Numbered from the stretch's first letter, positions 7,377 through 15,720 are shown. The stretch is 41,457 bases of DNA from Hominenteromicrobium sp900549945 (GCA_902472305.1 CABRNK010000023.1:1-41457); one strand, 5' to 3'. Program-made: numbers and translations. Notes: generated from the letters alone by a model not told the origin.

Positions 7377-8598
7377 GGCCTTTTCAAAAAAGCAGGGGCA
7401 GATCTTCCGGTTCATCGAGCAGCCGCAGACGGCCTTGATCTGCGACGGCGCGGTGCGCAGCGGGAAAACGGCCGCGATGACGATGGCCTTCCTTTTCTGG
7501 GCGATGGCGCATTTCGATCGGACGAGCTTCGCGATCTGCGGCAAGACCGTGCAGGCGGCGGAGCGCAACATCCTGATCCCGCTGCAAACGGTCGAGGGCC
7601 TCCCCTATCGGCTCGAATACAAGACCTCGAAGATGCTTCTCACGGTGCGCAGCGGCGGCCGTGAGAATTATTTTTACCTGTTCGGCGGCAAGGACGAACG
7701 CAGCTACGCGCTGATTCAGGGCATCACGCTCGCGGGCGTGCTCTTCGACGAGGTGGCGCTGATGCCCCGCTCCTTTGTGGAGCAGGCGATCGCCCGCACG
7801 CTGACCTACGCCGACAAAAAGCTGTGGTTCAACTGCAACCCGGATTCCCCGAACCACTGGTTTTATCAGGAGTGGCTTCTGCACCCGGAAAAGCACGGTG
7901 CGGTCCACCTCCATTTTTTGATGGACGACAACCCGGTGATGACGCCGAAGGAGATCGAGAGCGCAGAGGATATGTTCTCCGGCGTGTTCTACGACCGGTA
8001 CATCCGCGGCATGTGGGTCGTGGCGGAGGGGCGGGTCTACAGCCAGTTTTCCGCCGACCGGCACGTCCTGCGCGGCAGCACGCGCGGCATGGACGGGCAG
8101 TTTTACATCTCGATCGACTACGGCACGATCAACCCGTGCAGCATGGGGCTTTGGTGCGTGCAGCAGCGCCGGGCGGTGCGCGTCAAGGAATGGTACTTCG
8201 ACAGCCGGAAAGCGCAGCGCCAGATGACCGACGAGGAATACTATGCTGCGCTGGAAAACCTCGCGCGCGGCTACAGCATCCGCAGGGTGATCGTCGACCC
8301 CTCCGCCGCTTCCTTTATCGCGTGCATCCGCCGGCACGGCCGCTTCTCCGTGTGGGACGCCGACAACGACGTTTTGAACGGCATCCGCGTGACCTCCGCC
8401 CTTTTGACGGCCGGCATGGTGCAGATCCACGAATCCTGCACGGACGCGATCCGGGAATTCGGCCTGTACCGCTGGGACGAAAAGGCGAACAGCGACAGGG
8501 TCCTGAAAGAAAACGACCACGCGATGGACGACGTGCGCTATTTCTGTTACACGATTCTCGCCCGCGAATTCCGCTGGGCCGAATGGAAGGTGAAATAA
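7366..8598 (+). CDS. terL: Terminase large subunit (packaging ATPase/nuclease)
   Basis: This encodes 410 residues of the PBSX/SPP1-type TerL family, at normal length. The ATPase domain has Walker A GAVRSGKT at residues 28-35 and Walker B 'GVLFDE' ending at D128-E129. The C-terminal RNase H-like nuclease has a first Asp in ISIDYG (D251), a second in 'RRVIVDPSAASF', and a late 'HAMDDVRYF' that supplies the third acidic site. It pumps DNA into the prohead and cuts the concatemer. The stop overlaps the portal start as TAATG. Confidence 0.95.
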   Translation: MRIKAFSKKQGQIFRFIEQPQTALICDGAVRSGKTAAMTMAFLFWAMAHFDRTSFAICGKTVQAAERNILIPLQTVEGLPYRLEYKTSKMLLTVRSGGRENYFYLFGGKDERSYALIQGITLAGVLFDEVALMPRSFVEQAIARTLTYADKKLWFNCNPDSPNHWFYQEWLLHPEKHGAVHLHFLMDDNPVMTPKEIESAEDMFSGVFYDRYIRGMWVVAEGRVYSQFSADRHVLRGSTRGMDGQFYISIDYGTINPCSMGLWCVQQRRAVRVKEWYFDSRKAQRQMTDEEYYAALENLARGYSIRRVIVDPSAASFIACIRRHGRFSVWDADNDVLNGIRVTSALLTAGMVQIHESCTDAIREFGLYRWDEKANSDRVLKENDHAMDDVRYFCYTILAREFRWAEWKVK

Positions 8599-9974
8599 TG
8601 TTTGAAAAAATGCTCCGCTGGCTGCGGCGAACCTTAAATACATACTTTGAAAGTAAGGGCGCGCAGCCGGGCATCCTCCTGTCGGACAGCATGGAGAGCG
8701 CGATCGCCAAGTGGTCCGCGATGTATGAGGGGGTACCGATCAAGGGCGGCAGCCCGCCGATCGGCATCGCCGCCGCGATCTGCGCGGAGCTCGCGCGCAT
8801 GGTCGCGATGGAATCGCAGATCACGGCAGCGGGCGGCGCACGCGCGGACTACATCCTGCGGCAGCTTTTGGAAATCGATCTGCCGGGCACCGTGGAGCTG
8901 GCCTGCGCGCTGGGCGGCGTCGCGTTCAAGCCGTTTGCGTCCGACGGGAAGATCATCGTGGACGTCGTGCAGGGCGACTGCTTCTTCCCCACCGCGTTCG
9001 ACACCTCCGGCCGCATGACCGGCGCCGTGTTCGCGGACCAGCTCGCGCGAGAAAACAAGATTTACACGCGGCTCGAAAAGCACGCGTTTGTGAACGGCGA
9101 GAACATCATCCAAAACAAGGCGTTCGAGAGCGGGAACACGGAATCGCTCGGCAAGGAAATCCCGCTCGCCGCCGTGCCGGAATGGCAGGATATTGCGCCG
9201 GAAACGGTGATTTCAGGCTGCGTACAGCCGCTGTTTTCGTACCTCAAAATGCCGTTTCAGAACACGGTGGACCGCCATTCCCCGCTCGGGGTATCCGTCT
9301 TTTCGCGGGCCGCGCCGCTGATTTTGGAGGCGGACGCCCAGTTTGCACGGTACATCTGGGAATTCGAGGGCAGCGAGCTTGCGATCGACGCGGCGGCGGA
9401 CTACCTCAAGCCCGGCCCGGACGGCGCCCCGCGGCTGCCGAAGGGCAAAACACGGCTGTTCCGCGGGCACGACACGCGGGATCAGGACTTCTACGCCGTG
9501 TTCTCGCCCGCCATCCGCGACGAATCGATCCGGCGCGGCTTCAACACGATTTTGCAGCGCATCGAGTTTGCCTGCGGGCTGGCCTACGGCACGATTTCCG
9601 ACCCGCAGACCGTGGAAAAGACCGCCGAGGAGGTGCGCACCAGCAAGGCGCGGACGTACGCGACGGTCAAATCCATCCAGCGCAGCGTGGAAAACGCGCT
9701 GCGGGACCTCGCCTATTCCGTCGACACGCTCGCGACGCTGTACGGCTACGCGCCGCAGGGGGCGTTTGCGCTTTCGTTTGACTGGGACGATTCGATCGTG
9801 AACGACCCGCGGGAGCGCAAGGCGCAGTTCTGGCAGTACGTCGTTTCCGGAAAGTTCCCGTTCTGGCGCTACCTCGTGGAATTCGAGGGGTACACGGAGG
9901 AGGAAGCGCGCGCCTTGCAGGGCGAGGCCTCCGCCGCCATGGGAGACCCGTATGCTGGCGCCGGAATACCTTGA
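8598..9974 (+). CDS. Portal protein
   Basis: This encodes 458 residues of an SPP1/PBSX-like portal type. The start at 8598 overlaps the terminase stop. The sequence begins with a helical 'FEKMLRWLRR' segment. A central region includes 'NTILQRIEFACGLAYGTISDPQTVEKTAEEVRTSK', quoted here only as a marker of the conserved portal helix around residues 310-345. The C-terminus is acidic. It would form the dodecameric ring at the packaging vertex. The 3' end overlaps the minor capsid gene by 23 bases. Confidence 0.88.
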   Translation: MFEKMLRWLRRTLNTYFESKGAQPGILLSDSMESAIAKWSAMYEGVPIKGGSPPIGIAAAICAELARMVAMESQITAAGGARADYILRQLLEIDLPGTVELACALGGVAFKPFASDGKIIVDVVQGDCFFPTAFDTSGRMTGAVFADQLARENKIYTRLEKHAFVNGENIIQNKAFESGNTESLGKEIPLAAVPEWQDIAPETVISGCVQPLFSYLKMPFQNTVDRHSPLGVSVFSRAAPLILEADAQFARYIWEFEGSELAIDAAADYLKPGPDGAPRLPKGKTRLFRGHDTRDQDFYAVFSPAIRDESIRRGFNTILQRIEFACGLAYGTISDPQTVEKTAEEVRTSKARTYATVKSIQRSVENALRDLAYSVDTLATLYGYAPQGAFALSFDWDDSIVNDPRERKAQFWQYVVSGKFPFWRYLVEFEGYTEEEARALQGEASAAMGDPYAGAGIP

Positions 9975-11496
9975 CCGCTGCGCTGACGGCGTGATCGCGC
10001 TGTACCAGCGGCTCGACGAATCGATCGCGCGGGACATTGCCCGGCGGCTTGTGAAAATGGGCGAAATCACCGACACGGCGCGCTGGCAGGCCGAGCAGCT
10101 CCAGCACGCCGGCCTGCTCTACGACGACGTGATCGCCGAGGTCGCAAAATACAGCGGCGCTTCGGAGACGGCCGTGCGCCGCGCGTTCGAGGACGCGGGC
10201 GTCGAGAGCGTCGACGCGGAAATCGCGCTGTACCGAGAGGCGGGCATTTCCCTGCCGCCGCTCCGGCAGTCGGCGCGCGCGTGGAGCATCCTACAGGCGG
10301 CGCTGAAGAAAACGAGCGGCGCGCTTTGGAACCTCACGCTGACGACGGCGGCGGAGACGCAGCAGCGCTTTATTGCGGCCTGCACGCTCGCCGAAATGCA
10401 GGTTTCCTCCGGCATGCTCGACTACAAGACGGCGATCCGCCGCGCTGTGGAGGACGCCTCCCGCGCGGGCGCCTCCGTGCTCTACCCCTCCGGCCACGCG
10501 GACAAGCTCGACGTCGCGGTGCGCCGCGCGGTGCTGACCGGCGTCAACCAGACGTGCGGGCAGATTTCGGAGACGCTGGCGCGGGAGTTCGGCTGCGACC
10601 TGATGGAGCTCACGGCGCACGCGGGCGCGCGGCCCTCGCACGCGGTGTGGCAGGGGCAGATCGTCTCGCTCTCCGGCCGGCGCGGCTACCTGTCGCTTTC
10701 CGAAATCGGCTACGGCACCGGCGCGGGCTTTCAGGGCTGGAACTGCCGGCATTCGTGGAACCCGTTTTTTGAGGGGATTTCCGCGCGGAGCTGGACGCCC
10801 GAAAAGCTCGAGCGGCTCAACGCCCGCGACATCGAGTACGGCGGGCAGAAATACACGGCGTACGAGGTCAGCCAGATGCAGCGAAAAATGGAGCGCGAGA
10901 TCCGCGCCACAAAGCGCGCGCTTTCGGGGCTCGACGAAGCGGGCTTCAAGGCGGAGTTTGCACAGCAGGCCGTGAAGCTCAAGCGGCAGGAGGCGCAGCT
11001 CAAGGCGTTCGCGCGCGAAACCGGCGGCCGCGCCGATTCCTTCCGCACGCAGGTGCGGGGGTTTGGGCGAAGCGAGGCGCAGAAGGCGGTGTGGGCGAAC
11101 AAAAAAGCGGATTCATTCACCGCCTTTCGCGCTGCCTACACCGCAAAGTCAAATGCAGAAAAACTTCCGAACTTTGAAAAAGCTTCTATTCCCGTCTCCA
11201 AATTATCGGGCTATGCGTTAAACAAAAATCACCCGGTCGGCAAGCACAAGGCTATTGCATTCGAGAAAGTCTTGGGGTATACTGAGGCAAACCAGAACGA
11301 TCTGATTGCAGAAATTCACAAGGGCTTGGCGCAGTATCGCGCGGTATCCCGTAAAGCAACGCCATACGGGCAGCCCTTTGAGGTTCAAATGGTGATTGCC
11401 GGCGCAAACGGCCGCACAGCAAAAATTAAAACCGGGTGGATCATCGAATCAGATTCAACGGTTCCGCGCCTCACGACATTTTATATCGATGAATAA
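9952..11496 (+). CDS. MuF-type minor capsid protein with toxin-like C-terminal domain
   Basis: This encodes 514 residues. Residues 1-~330 match the phage minor capsid protein 2/SPP1 gp7-like head morphogenesis family, with 'HAGARPSHAVWQGQ' and 'YGTGAGFQGWNCRH' as its core motifs, and would be packaged in the head. Residues ~390-514 are different: 'KLSGYALNKNHPVGKHKA', 'NGRTAKIKTGWII' and 'PRLTTFYID' resemble the DUF6883 family seen at C-termini of polymorphic toxins. Base composition changes at ~11,105: two sampled 60-base lines in this tail are about 40-47% G+C, against about 80% at 10,621-10,680. That fits a recently exchanged effector tip. The next gene is a candidate immunity partner. Confidence 0.85.
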   Translation: MLAPEYLDRCADGVIALYQRLDESIARDIARRLVKMGEITDTARWQAEQLQHAGLLYDDVIAEVAKYSGASETAVRRAFEDAGVESVDAEIALYREAGISLPPLRQSARAWSILQAALKKTSGALWNLTLTTAAETQQRFIAACTLAEMQVSSGMLDYKTAIRRAVEDASRAGASVLYPSGHADKLDVAVRRAVLTGVNQTCGQISETLAREFGCDLMELTAHAGARPSHAVWQGQIVSLSGRRGYLSLSEIGYGTGAGFQGWNCRHSWNPFFEGISARSWTPEKLERLNARDIEYGGQKYTAYEVSQMQRKMEREIRATKRALSGLDEAGFKAEFAQQAVKLKRQEAQLKAFARETGGRADSFRTQVRGFGRSEAQKAVWANKKADSFTAFRAAYTAKSNAEKLPNFEKASIPVSKLSGYALNKNHPVGKHKAIAFEKVLGYTEANQNDLIAEIHKGLAQYRAVSRKATPYGQPFEVQMVIAGANGRTAKIKTGWIIESDSTVPRLTTFYIDE

Positions 11497-11505
11497 GGAG
11501 GGTTC

Positions 11506-11679
11506 ATGTTGAAAGAGCTTGACGTTGTCCGCCTCTATGACGGGCGCACGGGTACGATATTGGAGGTTTTCAAAAACGGCGCGGCCTTTCTCGTCGAGAT
11601 CACAGACAAAAGCGGCGCGACGCTGGAGCTGGCCGCTGTGGAAGCCGGGCAGATTGCGGCGGTCGTTTTCTCCGCTTGA
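11506..11679 (+). CDS. DUF4926-like small protein, candidate immunity partner
   Basis: This encodes 57 residues from the ATG at 11506, with AAGGAGG seven bases ahead and only nine bases after the MuF-type gene. The sequence (KELDVVRLYDGRTGTILEVF, then 'AFLVEITDKSGATLELA') has the small beta-barrel look of DUF4926. Proteins of that family are often encoded beside DUF6883-type proteins. The spacing and the terminator that follows make a neat effector-plus-partner cassette inside the head operon. That it neutralises the upstream C-terminal domain is inferred. Confidence 0.72.
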   Translation: MLKELDVVRLYDGRTGTILEVFKNGAAFLVEITDKSGATLELAAVEAGQIAAVVFSA

Positions 11680-11727
11680 AGTCCTTTCTCAAACAGCCAG
11701 TAAAAACCGCATAAACACGTTGAAACG

Positions 11728-11770
11728 GCACACGGCCGGCAAGTTAGATTGCCCGGCGGCGTGCTTTTTT
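11728..11770 (+). terminator. Rho-independent terminator after the MuF/partner pair
   Basis: The arm GCACACGGCCGGCAA (11728-11742) pairs with TTGCCCGGCGGCGTGC (11749-11764) with one bulge and a mismatch, and six T residues follow at 11765-11770. It stands between the toxin-like pair and the scaffold gene, so it would lower readthrough into the capsid genes or isolate the pair. Confidence 0.75.
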
Positions 11771-11813
11771 CATACCCAAAAATCCGCGCTTGAAGCGCAG
11801 GGAGGAAAACCAG

Positions 11814-12368
11814 ATGCTTAAAATCCACATTCAGTTGTTCGCAGAGCCCGAGGGCGGCGCACCGGCCGAACCGGCTGCAAATCCCGAGGGCGCAAAAACC
11901 TTTTCGGAGGATTACGTCAAGGCGCTGCGCGGCGAATCCGCGGGCTACCGCACGCGCGCAAAGGCCGCGGAAACCGCGCTGCGCGAGGTGCTCGGCCTCG
12001 GGGAAACCGAGGCGCTCGGCGATCTCTCCGCCCGCCTGACAAACTACCGCGACGCGCAGAGCAAAGCGCAGGCCGCAGCCGCGCAGAAGATCAACGACCG
12101 GCTGGTCGGCGCCGCAATCCGCGCGCTCGACGGCTACGACGCGAAGCTCCTCGACAGGCTCATCGACCGCTCGAAGATCACCGTCGCCGACGACGGCACG
12201 GTCGAGGGGCTGGAGGCGGCCGCCGAGGCCGCGGCGGCGGAATACCCGGCGGTGAAAAAGATCGGCGTGCCGAAATTCTCCCGCAGCACGCCGGGCGCAA
12301 AGCTCGAGGGAGACAAAAAGCAACAGGCAAACGATGCACTCCGAAGCATTTTCGGAAGAAAGGAATGA
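11814..12368 (+). CDS. Capsid scaffolding protein
   Basis: This encodes 184 residues starting at the ATG at 11814, seven to eight bases after GGGAGG; the in-frame ATG at 11790 lies before this site. The N-terminus 'MLKIHIQLFAE' is the usual opening of Gram-positive phage scaffolds. It is followed by an Ala/Glu/Pro-rich acidic stretch and helices at ~35-130, then a basic tail (SRSTPGAKLEGDKKQQANDALRSIFG) that would contact the capsid protein. Location directly before the capsid gene supports the call. It would guide prohead assembly and then leave the shell. Confidence 0.82.
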   Translation: MLKIHIQLFAEPEGGAPAEPAANPEGAKTFSEDYVKALRGESAGYRTRAKAAETALREVLGLGETEALGDLSARLTNYRDAQSKAQAAAAQKINDRLVGAAIRALDGYDAKLLDRLIDRSKITVADDGTVEGLEAAAEAAAAEYPAVKKIGVPKFSRSTPGAKLEGDKKQQANDALRSIFGRKE

Positions 12369-12376
12369 TTTAATTT

Positions 12377-13558
12377 ATGGCACACATTATCGACCGTGCA
12401 CGCGCCGAGGCTCTGATTCAGGAGCAGGTTGTCGGCACGATTTTTCAGGAAGCCCCGAAGCAGTCCGTTTTCATGAGCCTTGCGCGCAAGCTGCCGAAAA
12501 TGACCTCGAAGCAGACGCGCATCCCGGTGCTCGACATGCTGCCCCTCGCCTACTGGGTCAACGGCGACACCGGCATGAAGCAGACCTCGCAGCAGGCGTG
12601 GGACAACGTGTATCTCACGGCGGCGGAGCTCGCCGTCATCGTGCCGATTCCGGAGGCCGTGCTCGACGACGCAGATTTCGACATTCTCGGCGAGGTCACG
12701 CCGCGCGTCCACGAGGCGATCGGCGCGCGCGTGGACGGCGCGGTGTTCTTCAGCGCAAACCGCCCGGCTGAATGGCAGAACGACATTCTCACGATGGCGC
12801 GGCAGGCCGGCAACAACGTCGCGGGCGGCACGGTCAGCTACGACACGCTGCTCGGCCCGGACGGCGTGATCTCCAAGGTGGAGGAATCCGGCCACATGGT
12901 AAACGGCGCGGTCGCCTCGATGGCGATGCGCGGCAAGCTCCGCGGCATCAAAACGACGGACGGCGTGCCGCTCTTCAAGAGCGACATGCAGGGCGCCACG
13001 CAGTACACGCTCGACGGCGCGCCGATCTACTTCCCGCAGAACGGCTCGTTCGACAGCACCGCCGCGCAGCTCATCGTCGGCGACTGGTCGCAGGCGGTCT
13101 ATGCCATCCGGCAGGACGTCACCACGAAGATTCTCGACCAGGGCGTGATTCAGGACCCGACCACGAAGGAGATCGTCTACAACCTCGCCCAGCAGGACAT
13201 GATCGCCCTGCGCGTCGTGTTCCGCATGGGCTGGGCGCTGCCGAATCCCGCGACCGCCATGAACAGCGACCGCCTGCTCGTGCCCTTCGCCTATCTCGAG
13301 CCGGCCACGGCCAAGACGACCTACAAGGCGACGGTCACGGTCATGGATTCGCAGGAGGAAGCGCAGGCCATCGCCGGCGCGACGGTCGATCTGAACGGCT
13401 CGCGCAAGCGGACGGATAGCTCCGGCGCCGCGGAGTTCCAGCTCTTCGACGGCACGTACCCGGTGAAGGTCAAGGCGAGCGGCTTTAAGCCCGCTTCGGG
13501 CACCGTCACCGTAAAGGGCGCCGCGGCGACGCTGAGCGTCAACCTGATCGAATCGTAA
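12377..13558 (+). CDS. Major capsid protein, HK97 fold, with C-terminal Ig-like domain
   Basis: This encodes 393 residues. Residues 1-~305 show the HK97-type capsid layout: an N-terminal arm 'IIDRARAEALIQEQVVGTIF', the 'ELAVIVPIPEAVLDDADFDI' region, and a C-terminal 'DMIALRVVFRMGWALPNP' strand. Residues ~312-393 add a beta-rich module ('ATVTVMDSQEEAQAIAGATVDL', 'FDGTYPVKVKASGFKPASGT') that resembles carboxypeptidase-regulatory or Ig-like surface domains. It would decorate the outside of each capsomer. The ATG is 12 bases after AAAGGA, a slightly long spacing. Confidence 0.9.
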   Translation: MAHIIDRARAEALIQEQVVGTIFQEAPKQSVFMSLARKLPKMTSKQTRIPVLDMLPLAYWVNGDTGMKQTSQQAWDNVYLTAAELAVIVPIPEAVLDDADFDILGEVTPRVHEAIGARVDGAVFFSANRPAEWQNDILTMARQAGNNVAGGTVSYDTLLGPDGVISKVEESGHMVNGAVASMAMRGKLRGIKTTDGVPLFKSDMQGATQYTLDGAPIYFPQNGSFDSTAAQLIVGDWSQAVYAIRQDVTTKILDQGVIQDPTTKEIVYNLAQQDMIALRVVFRMGWALPNPATAMNSDRLLVPFAYLEPATAKTTYKATVTVMDSQEEAQAIAGATVDLNGSRKRTDSSGAAEFQLFDGTYPVKVKASGFKPASGTVTVKGAAATLSVNLIES

Positions 13559-13561
13559 GCC

Positions 13562-13939
13562 ATGTGGACCGTGGACTACGGCTACTACACCGGCGTGTTT
13601 CTGGGTGCTGTCGTTTCGGAGGTGGACTGGCCGCGCGCCATCCGCGAAGCCTGCGCGTACATCGACGGGATCACCTACGGGCGGCTGCGCGGGGCGGAGA
13701 AAGTCCCCGATGAGGCGATGCTCGCGGCCTGCGCGGTCGCCGAAATCGCGGACGCGCACCGGTCGGCTTTGGCGAAGCACGGCGCGGCGGCGGGGGTAAA
13801 ATCGTTCTCGAACGACGGCTACACGGAGACGCTCGCCGACGCCGTGCAGCTCGCCGAGGACTACGCCCGGCAGAAGGCGGACGCGGCGGCGGTCTATCTC
13901 CCCCGCGTGCACCCGCTGCGCTACGCGGGCGTTTGCTGA
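13562..13939 (+). CDS. Head-tail connector (gp6-like)
   Basis: This encodes 125 residues, mainly helical, three bases after the capsid stop and without an obvious ribosome binding site, so coupling is likely. The sequence has the all-helical connector pattern ('CAYIDGITYGRLRG', 'PDEAMLAACAVAEIADAHR'), matching gp6-like adaptors that sit below the portal. Position after the capsid gene and before other connector genes supports it. Confidence 0.75.
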   Translation: MWTVDYGYYTGVFLGAVVSEVDWPRAIREACAYIDGITYGRLRGAEKVPDEAMLAACAVAEIADAHRSALAKHGAAAGVKSFSNDGYTETLADAVQLAEDYARQKADAAAVYLPRVHPLRYAGVC

Positions 13940-13953
13940 AAGGGGGGATATTC

Positions 13954-14295
13954 ATGCAGCTTTGCATGGAGGCGATCGCCTATTACCGGCTGGACGAAAG
14001 CGACCGCGTCATCGAGGCGATTCCCCTGCGCGGCTCTTGGTTTGCAAGGAGCGTTTCCGGGCTGACCGACAAGGGCCTCGCGTTTGCGCAGGCCGTCGAG
14101 TGCCGCATCCCGGTTGAAAGCGCGCCGGGCGGCTTCACGCCGCGCGCGGGCGACATGCTCCTGCGGGGCGCGCCGCCCGCCGACGCGCAGACGGCCGCCG
14201 CGCTCAAGCGCACGCACGGCGCCGCGACGGTCAAGGCCGTGCGCGACAACCGCCGGACCGTCCTCGCCCCGCACTGGAAGCTGGAGGCGGTGTAA
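13954..14295 (+). CDS. Head closure / head-tail adaptor protein
   Basis: This encodes 113 residues from the ATG at 13954, seven bases after AGGGGG; the in-frame ATG at 13933 precedes this site and is unlikely. The protein is beta-rich ('FTPRAGDMLLRGAPP', 'HWKLEAV') in the style of small stopper/adaptor proteins encoded between gp6-like and gp10-like proteins. The assignment rests mostly on position and size. Confidence 0.6.
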   Translation: MQLCMEAIAYYRLDESDRVIEAIPLRGSWFARSVSGLTDKGLAFAQAVECRIPVESAPGGFTPRAGDMLLRGAPPADAQTAAALKRTHGAATVKAVRDNRRTVLAPHWKLEAV

Positions 14296-14386
14296 TGTGA
14301 AAAATACTTTTTCACACACGATTTGTGCCTTTGCCACAATGAGCAAAGCGGCAATCGGCTTCGCCGACCGGCACAAAAAATAAGGA
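14296..14386 (+). ncRNA. Structured leader element, copy 1 (upstream of a phage gene)
   Basis: The element has a perfect 9-base hairpin (TGTGAAAAA 14296-14304, TTTTTCACA 14308-14316). A three-way-junction shape follows: closing stem TTTGTGC (14322-14328)/GCACAAA (14371-14377), first arm CTTTGC/GCAAAG and second arm TCGGC/GCCGA with a TTC loop. AAGGAA then serves as the ribosome binding site of the gene starting at 14399. The same sequence occurs on the minus strand at 35991-36081 before ogt. Eight of 91 positions differ, and these sit in loops, linkers or pair-preserving places. It could be a cis-acting RNA or a small mobile element. Confidence 0.7.
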
Positions 14387-14398
14387 AAGGCGATTCGC

Positions 14399-14728
14399 AT
14401 GGCAACGAAAATTCAACTCAAGCTCGATCCTGTGACAACGATCATGGCGAAGCGCCACCTCGACGACACTGGGCGCAAAAAGGTCGCGAGCGAGGTCAAA
14501 CGCCTGTGCGACCCGTACGTGCCGATGAACACCGGCATGCTGAAAAACACGGCGCAGGTGCTCGCGGACGGCGTGCTGTACGGCCAGCCCTACGCGGCGA
14601 AGCAGTATTACGAAAACAGCGGCTGGAATACACCGCGCGGCGCCTACTGGGACCGCCGCATGATGGCGGACAAGGGCGGCGAGCTGACAAAGGCGGTCGC
14701 CGCGTTCTGCGGAGGGAAAGCGAAATGA
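14399..14728 (+). CDS. Minor capsid / tail completion protein (HK97 gp10-like position)
   Basis: This encodes 109 residues. The motif 'LCDPYVPMNTGMLKNTAQV' followed by 'YGQPYAAKQYYENS' is common to the Minor_capsid_2/gp10-like proteins of Gram-positive phages, which help join head and tail. The start codon is at a fixed distance from the structured leader element, the same distance as ogt from its copy. The stop overlaps the next start region by four bases (ATGA at 14725). Confidence 0.78.
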   Translation: MATKIQLKLDPVTTIMAKRHLDDTGRKKVASEVKRLCDPYVPMNTGMLKNTAQVLADGVLYGQPYAAKQYYENSGWNTPRGAYWDRRMMADKGGELTKAVAAFCGGKAK

Positions 14729-15156
14729 ATTCGATTATCGAGGGCATCCGCGCCTATCTCGCGGACTGCCCCCTGCTGGCCGGCGGCGTGCTGCACGTCA
14801 ATTTTCTCGACGAGCGCGGCCCCTCCGGCTACACCATCGACGAGGTGCCGGGCGACCTCATCGTCAAGCGGTACACGGACGGCAGCACGGTCCGGCAGGC
14901 CGTGTTCCTCGTCGCGTCGGCGGAGGATTACAGCCGTGACGCGCTCGAAAACCTGAAGGCGTGCGGCTTTTACGAGCAGCTCGCCGACTGGCTCGAAAGC
15001 AACAACAGGGCGGGCATCCTGCCGATGCTTCCGGCGGGGTGCACCTCCCTCTCGATTGAAACCACGACAAACGGCTACTGCATCCGGACGGACATCCAGC
15101 AGAACGTCCAGCGCTATCAGGTGCAGTGCCGTTTGCTCTATTTAAAAGAATTTTGA
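14725..15156 (+). CDS. Tail terminator / minor capsid protein
   Basis: This encodes 143 residues, beginning at the ATG at 14725 that overlaps the upstream stop. The fold looks alpha/beta: a helical N-terminus 'SIIEGIRAYLADCPLLAGG', a middle 'DLIVKRYTDGSTVRQAVFLV', and a C-terminal beta part 'RYQVQCRLLYLKEF'. Tail terminator proteins of this size occupy the slot between gp10-like and tail tube genes. The call is from position, with some family resemblance. Confidence 0.65.
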   Translation: MNSIIEGIRAYLADCPLLAGGVLHVNFLDERGPSGYTIDEVPGDLIVKRYTDGSTVRQAVFLVASAEDYSRDALENLKACGFYEQLADWLESNNRAGILPMLPAGCTSLSIETTTNGYCIRTDIQQNVQRYQVQCRLLYLKEF

Positions 15157-15169
15157 AAGGAATGATTTT

Positions 15170-15697
15170 ATGGCAGACAGAATCCTCGTTGCACGCTCGA
15201 AAAAGGTTCTTTTCTACGGCGTCCCGAACACCGCGGGCGGCTCCGGAACGACGATCGAATACCACCGCATGAAGGGATTCACCGACGCCTCCACGTCCAA
15301 GAATTCCAAAGAATACACGAGACAGTACGTGGACGAGCTGTTTGAGCAGACCGACGTCACCGGCTATTCGCCGTCCACCTCGTACGGCTTCGACCAGTAC
15401 GCCGGGGACGCCGTACACGACGACATCGTGAAGATCACGGATGAGGAACTGATCGGCAACGACGCCATCCGCTCGCTGATTCTGGTGGATCTTTCCGCCG
15501 TTGAGGCAACCGCCAAAACCGCCCCCGCTGTGAAGCGCGACTATTCGGTTATCCCGGATTCCGAGGGCGGCTCGCTCGACGCATACACCTACACGGGCAA
15601 CTTCCGCGCAAAGGGCGACAAGGTCAAGGGCACGGCGACGACAGACGACGGCTGGCAGACCATCACCTTTTCCGACGGAAGCGAAGACCTTGAATAA
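15170..15697 (+). CDS. Major tail (tube) protein
   Basis: This encodes 175 residues with AAAGGA about eight to nine bases before the ATG. The sequence is beta-rich, including 'KSNKEYTRQYVDE'-like and 'GYSPSTSYGFDQYAGDAVH' segments, and ends in 'QTITFSDGSEDLE', typical of tube proteins from non-contractile tails. It is placed just before the tail chaperone genes. It would polymerise into the tail tube around the tape measure. Confidence 0.8.
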   Translation: MADRILVARSKKVLFYGVPNTAGGSGTTIEYHRMKGFTDASTSKNSKEYTRQYVDELFEQTDVTGYSPSTSYGFDQYAGDAVHDDIVKITDEELIGNDAIRSLILVDLSAVEATAKTAPAVKRDYSVIPDSEGGSLDAYTYTGNFRAKGDKVKGTATTDDGWQTITFSDGSEDLE

Positions 15698-15720
15698 AAC
15701 ACAGGAAGGTGGAAACAGGA

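Noticed and set aside
7384..8643. Minus-strand open frame covering the large terminase gene
   Set aside because: It is the antisense of a gene with all terminase motifs; its composition is that of a mirror frame.
11519..11821. 100-codon + frame over the DUF4926-like gene and the terminator
   Set aside because: It reads through the terminator hairpin in another frame; the 57-residue frame has the ribosome binding site and the recognisable family.
12134..13912. 592-codon minus-strand frame opposite scaffold, capsid and connector genes
   Set aside because: It crosses three real genes and their junctions and shows no domain; the usual G+C effect.
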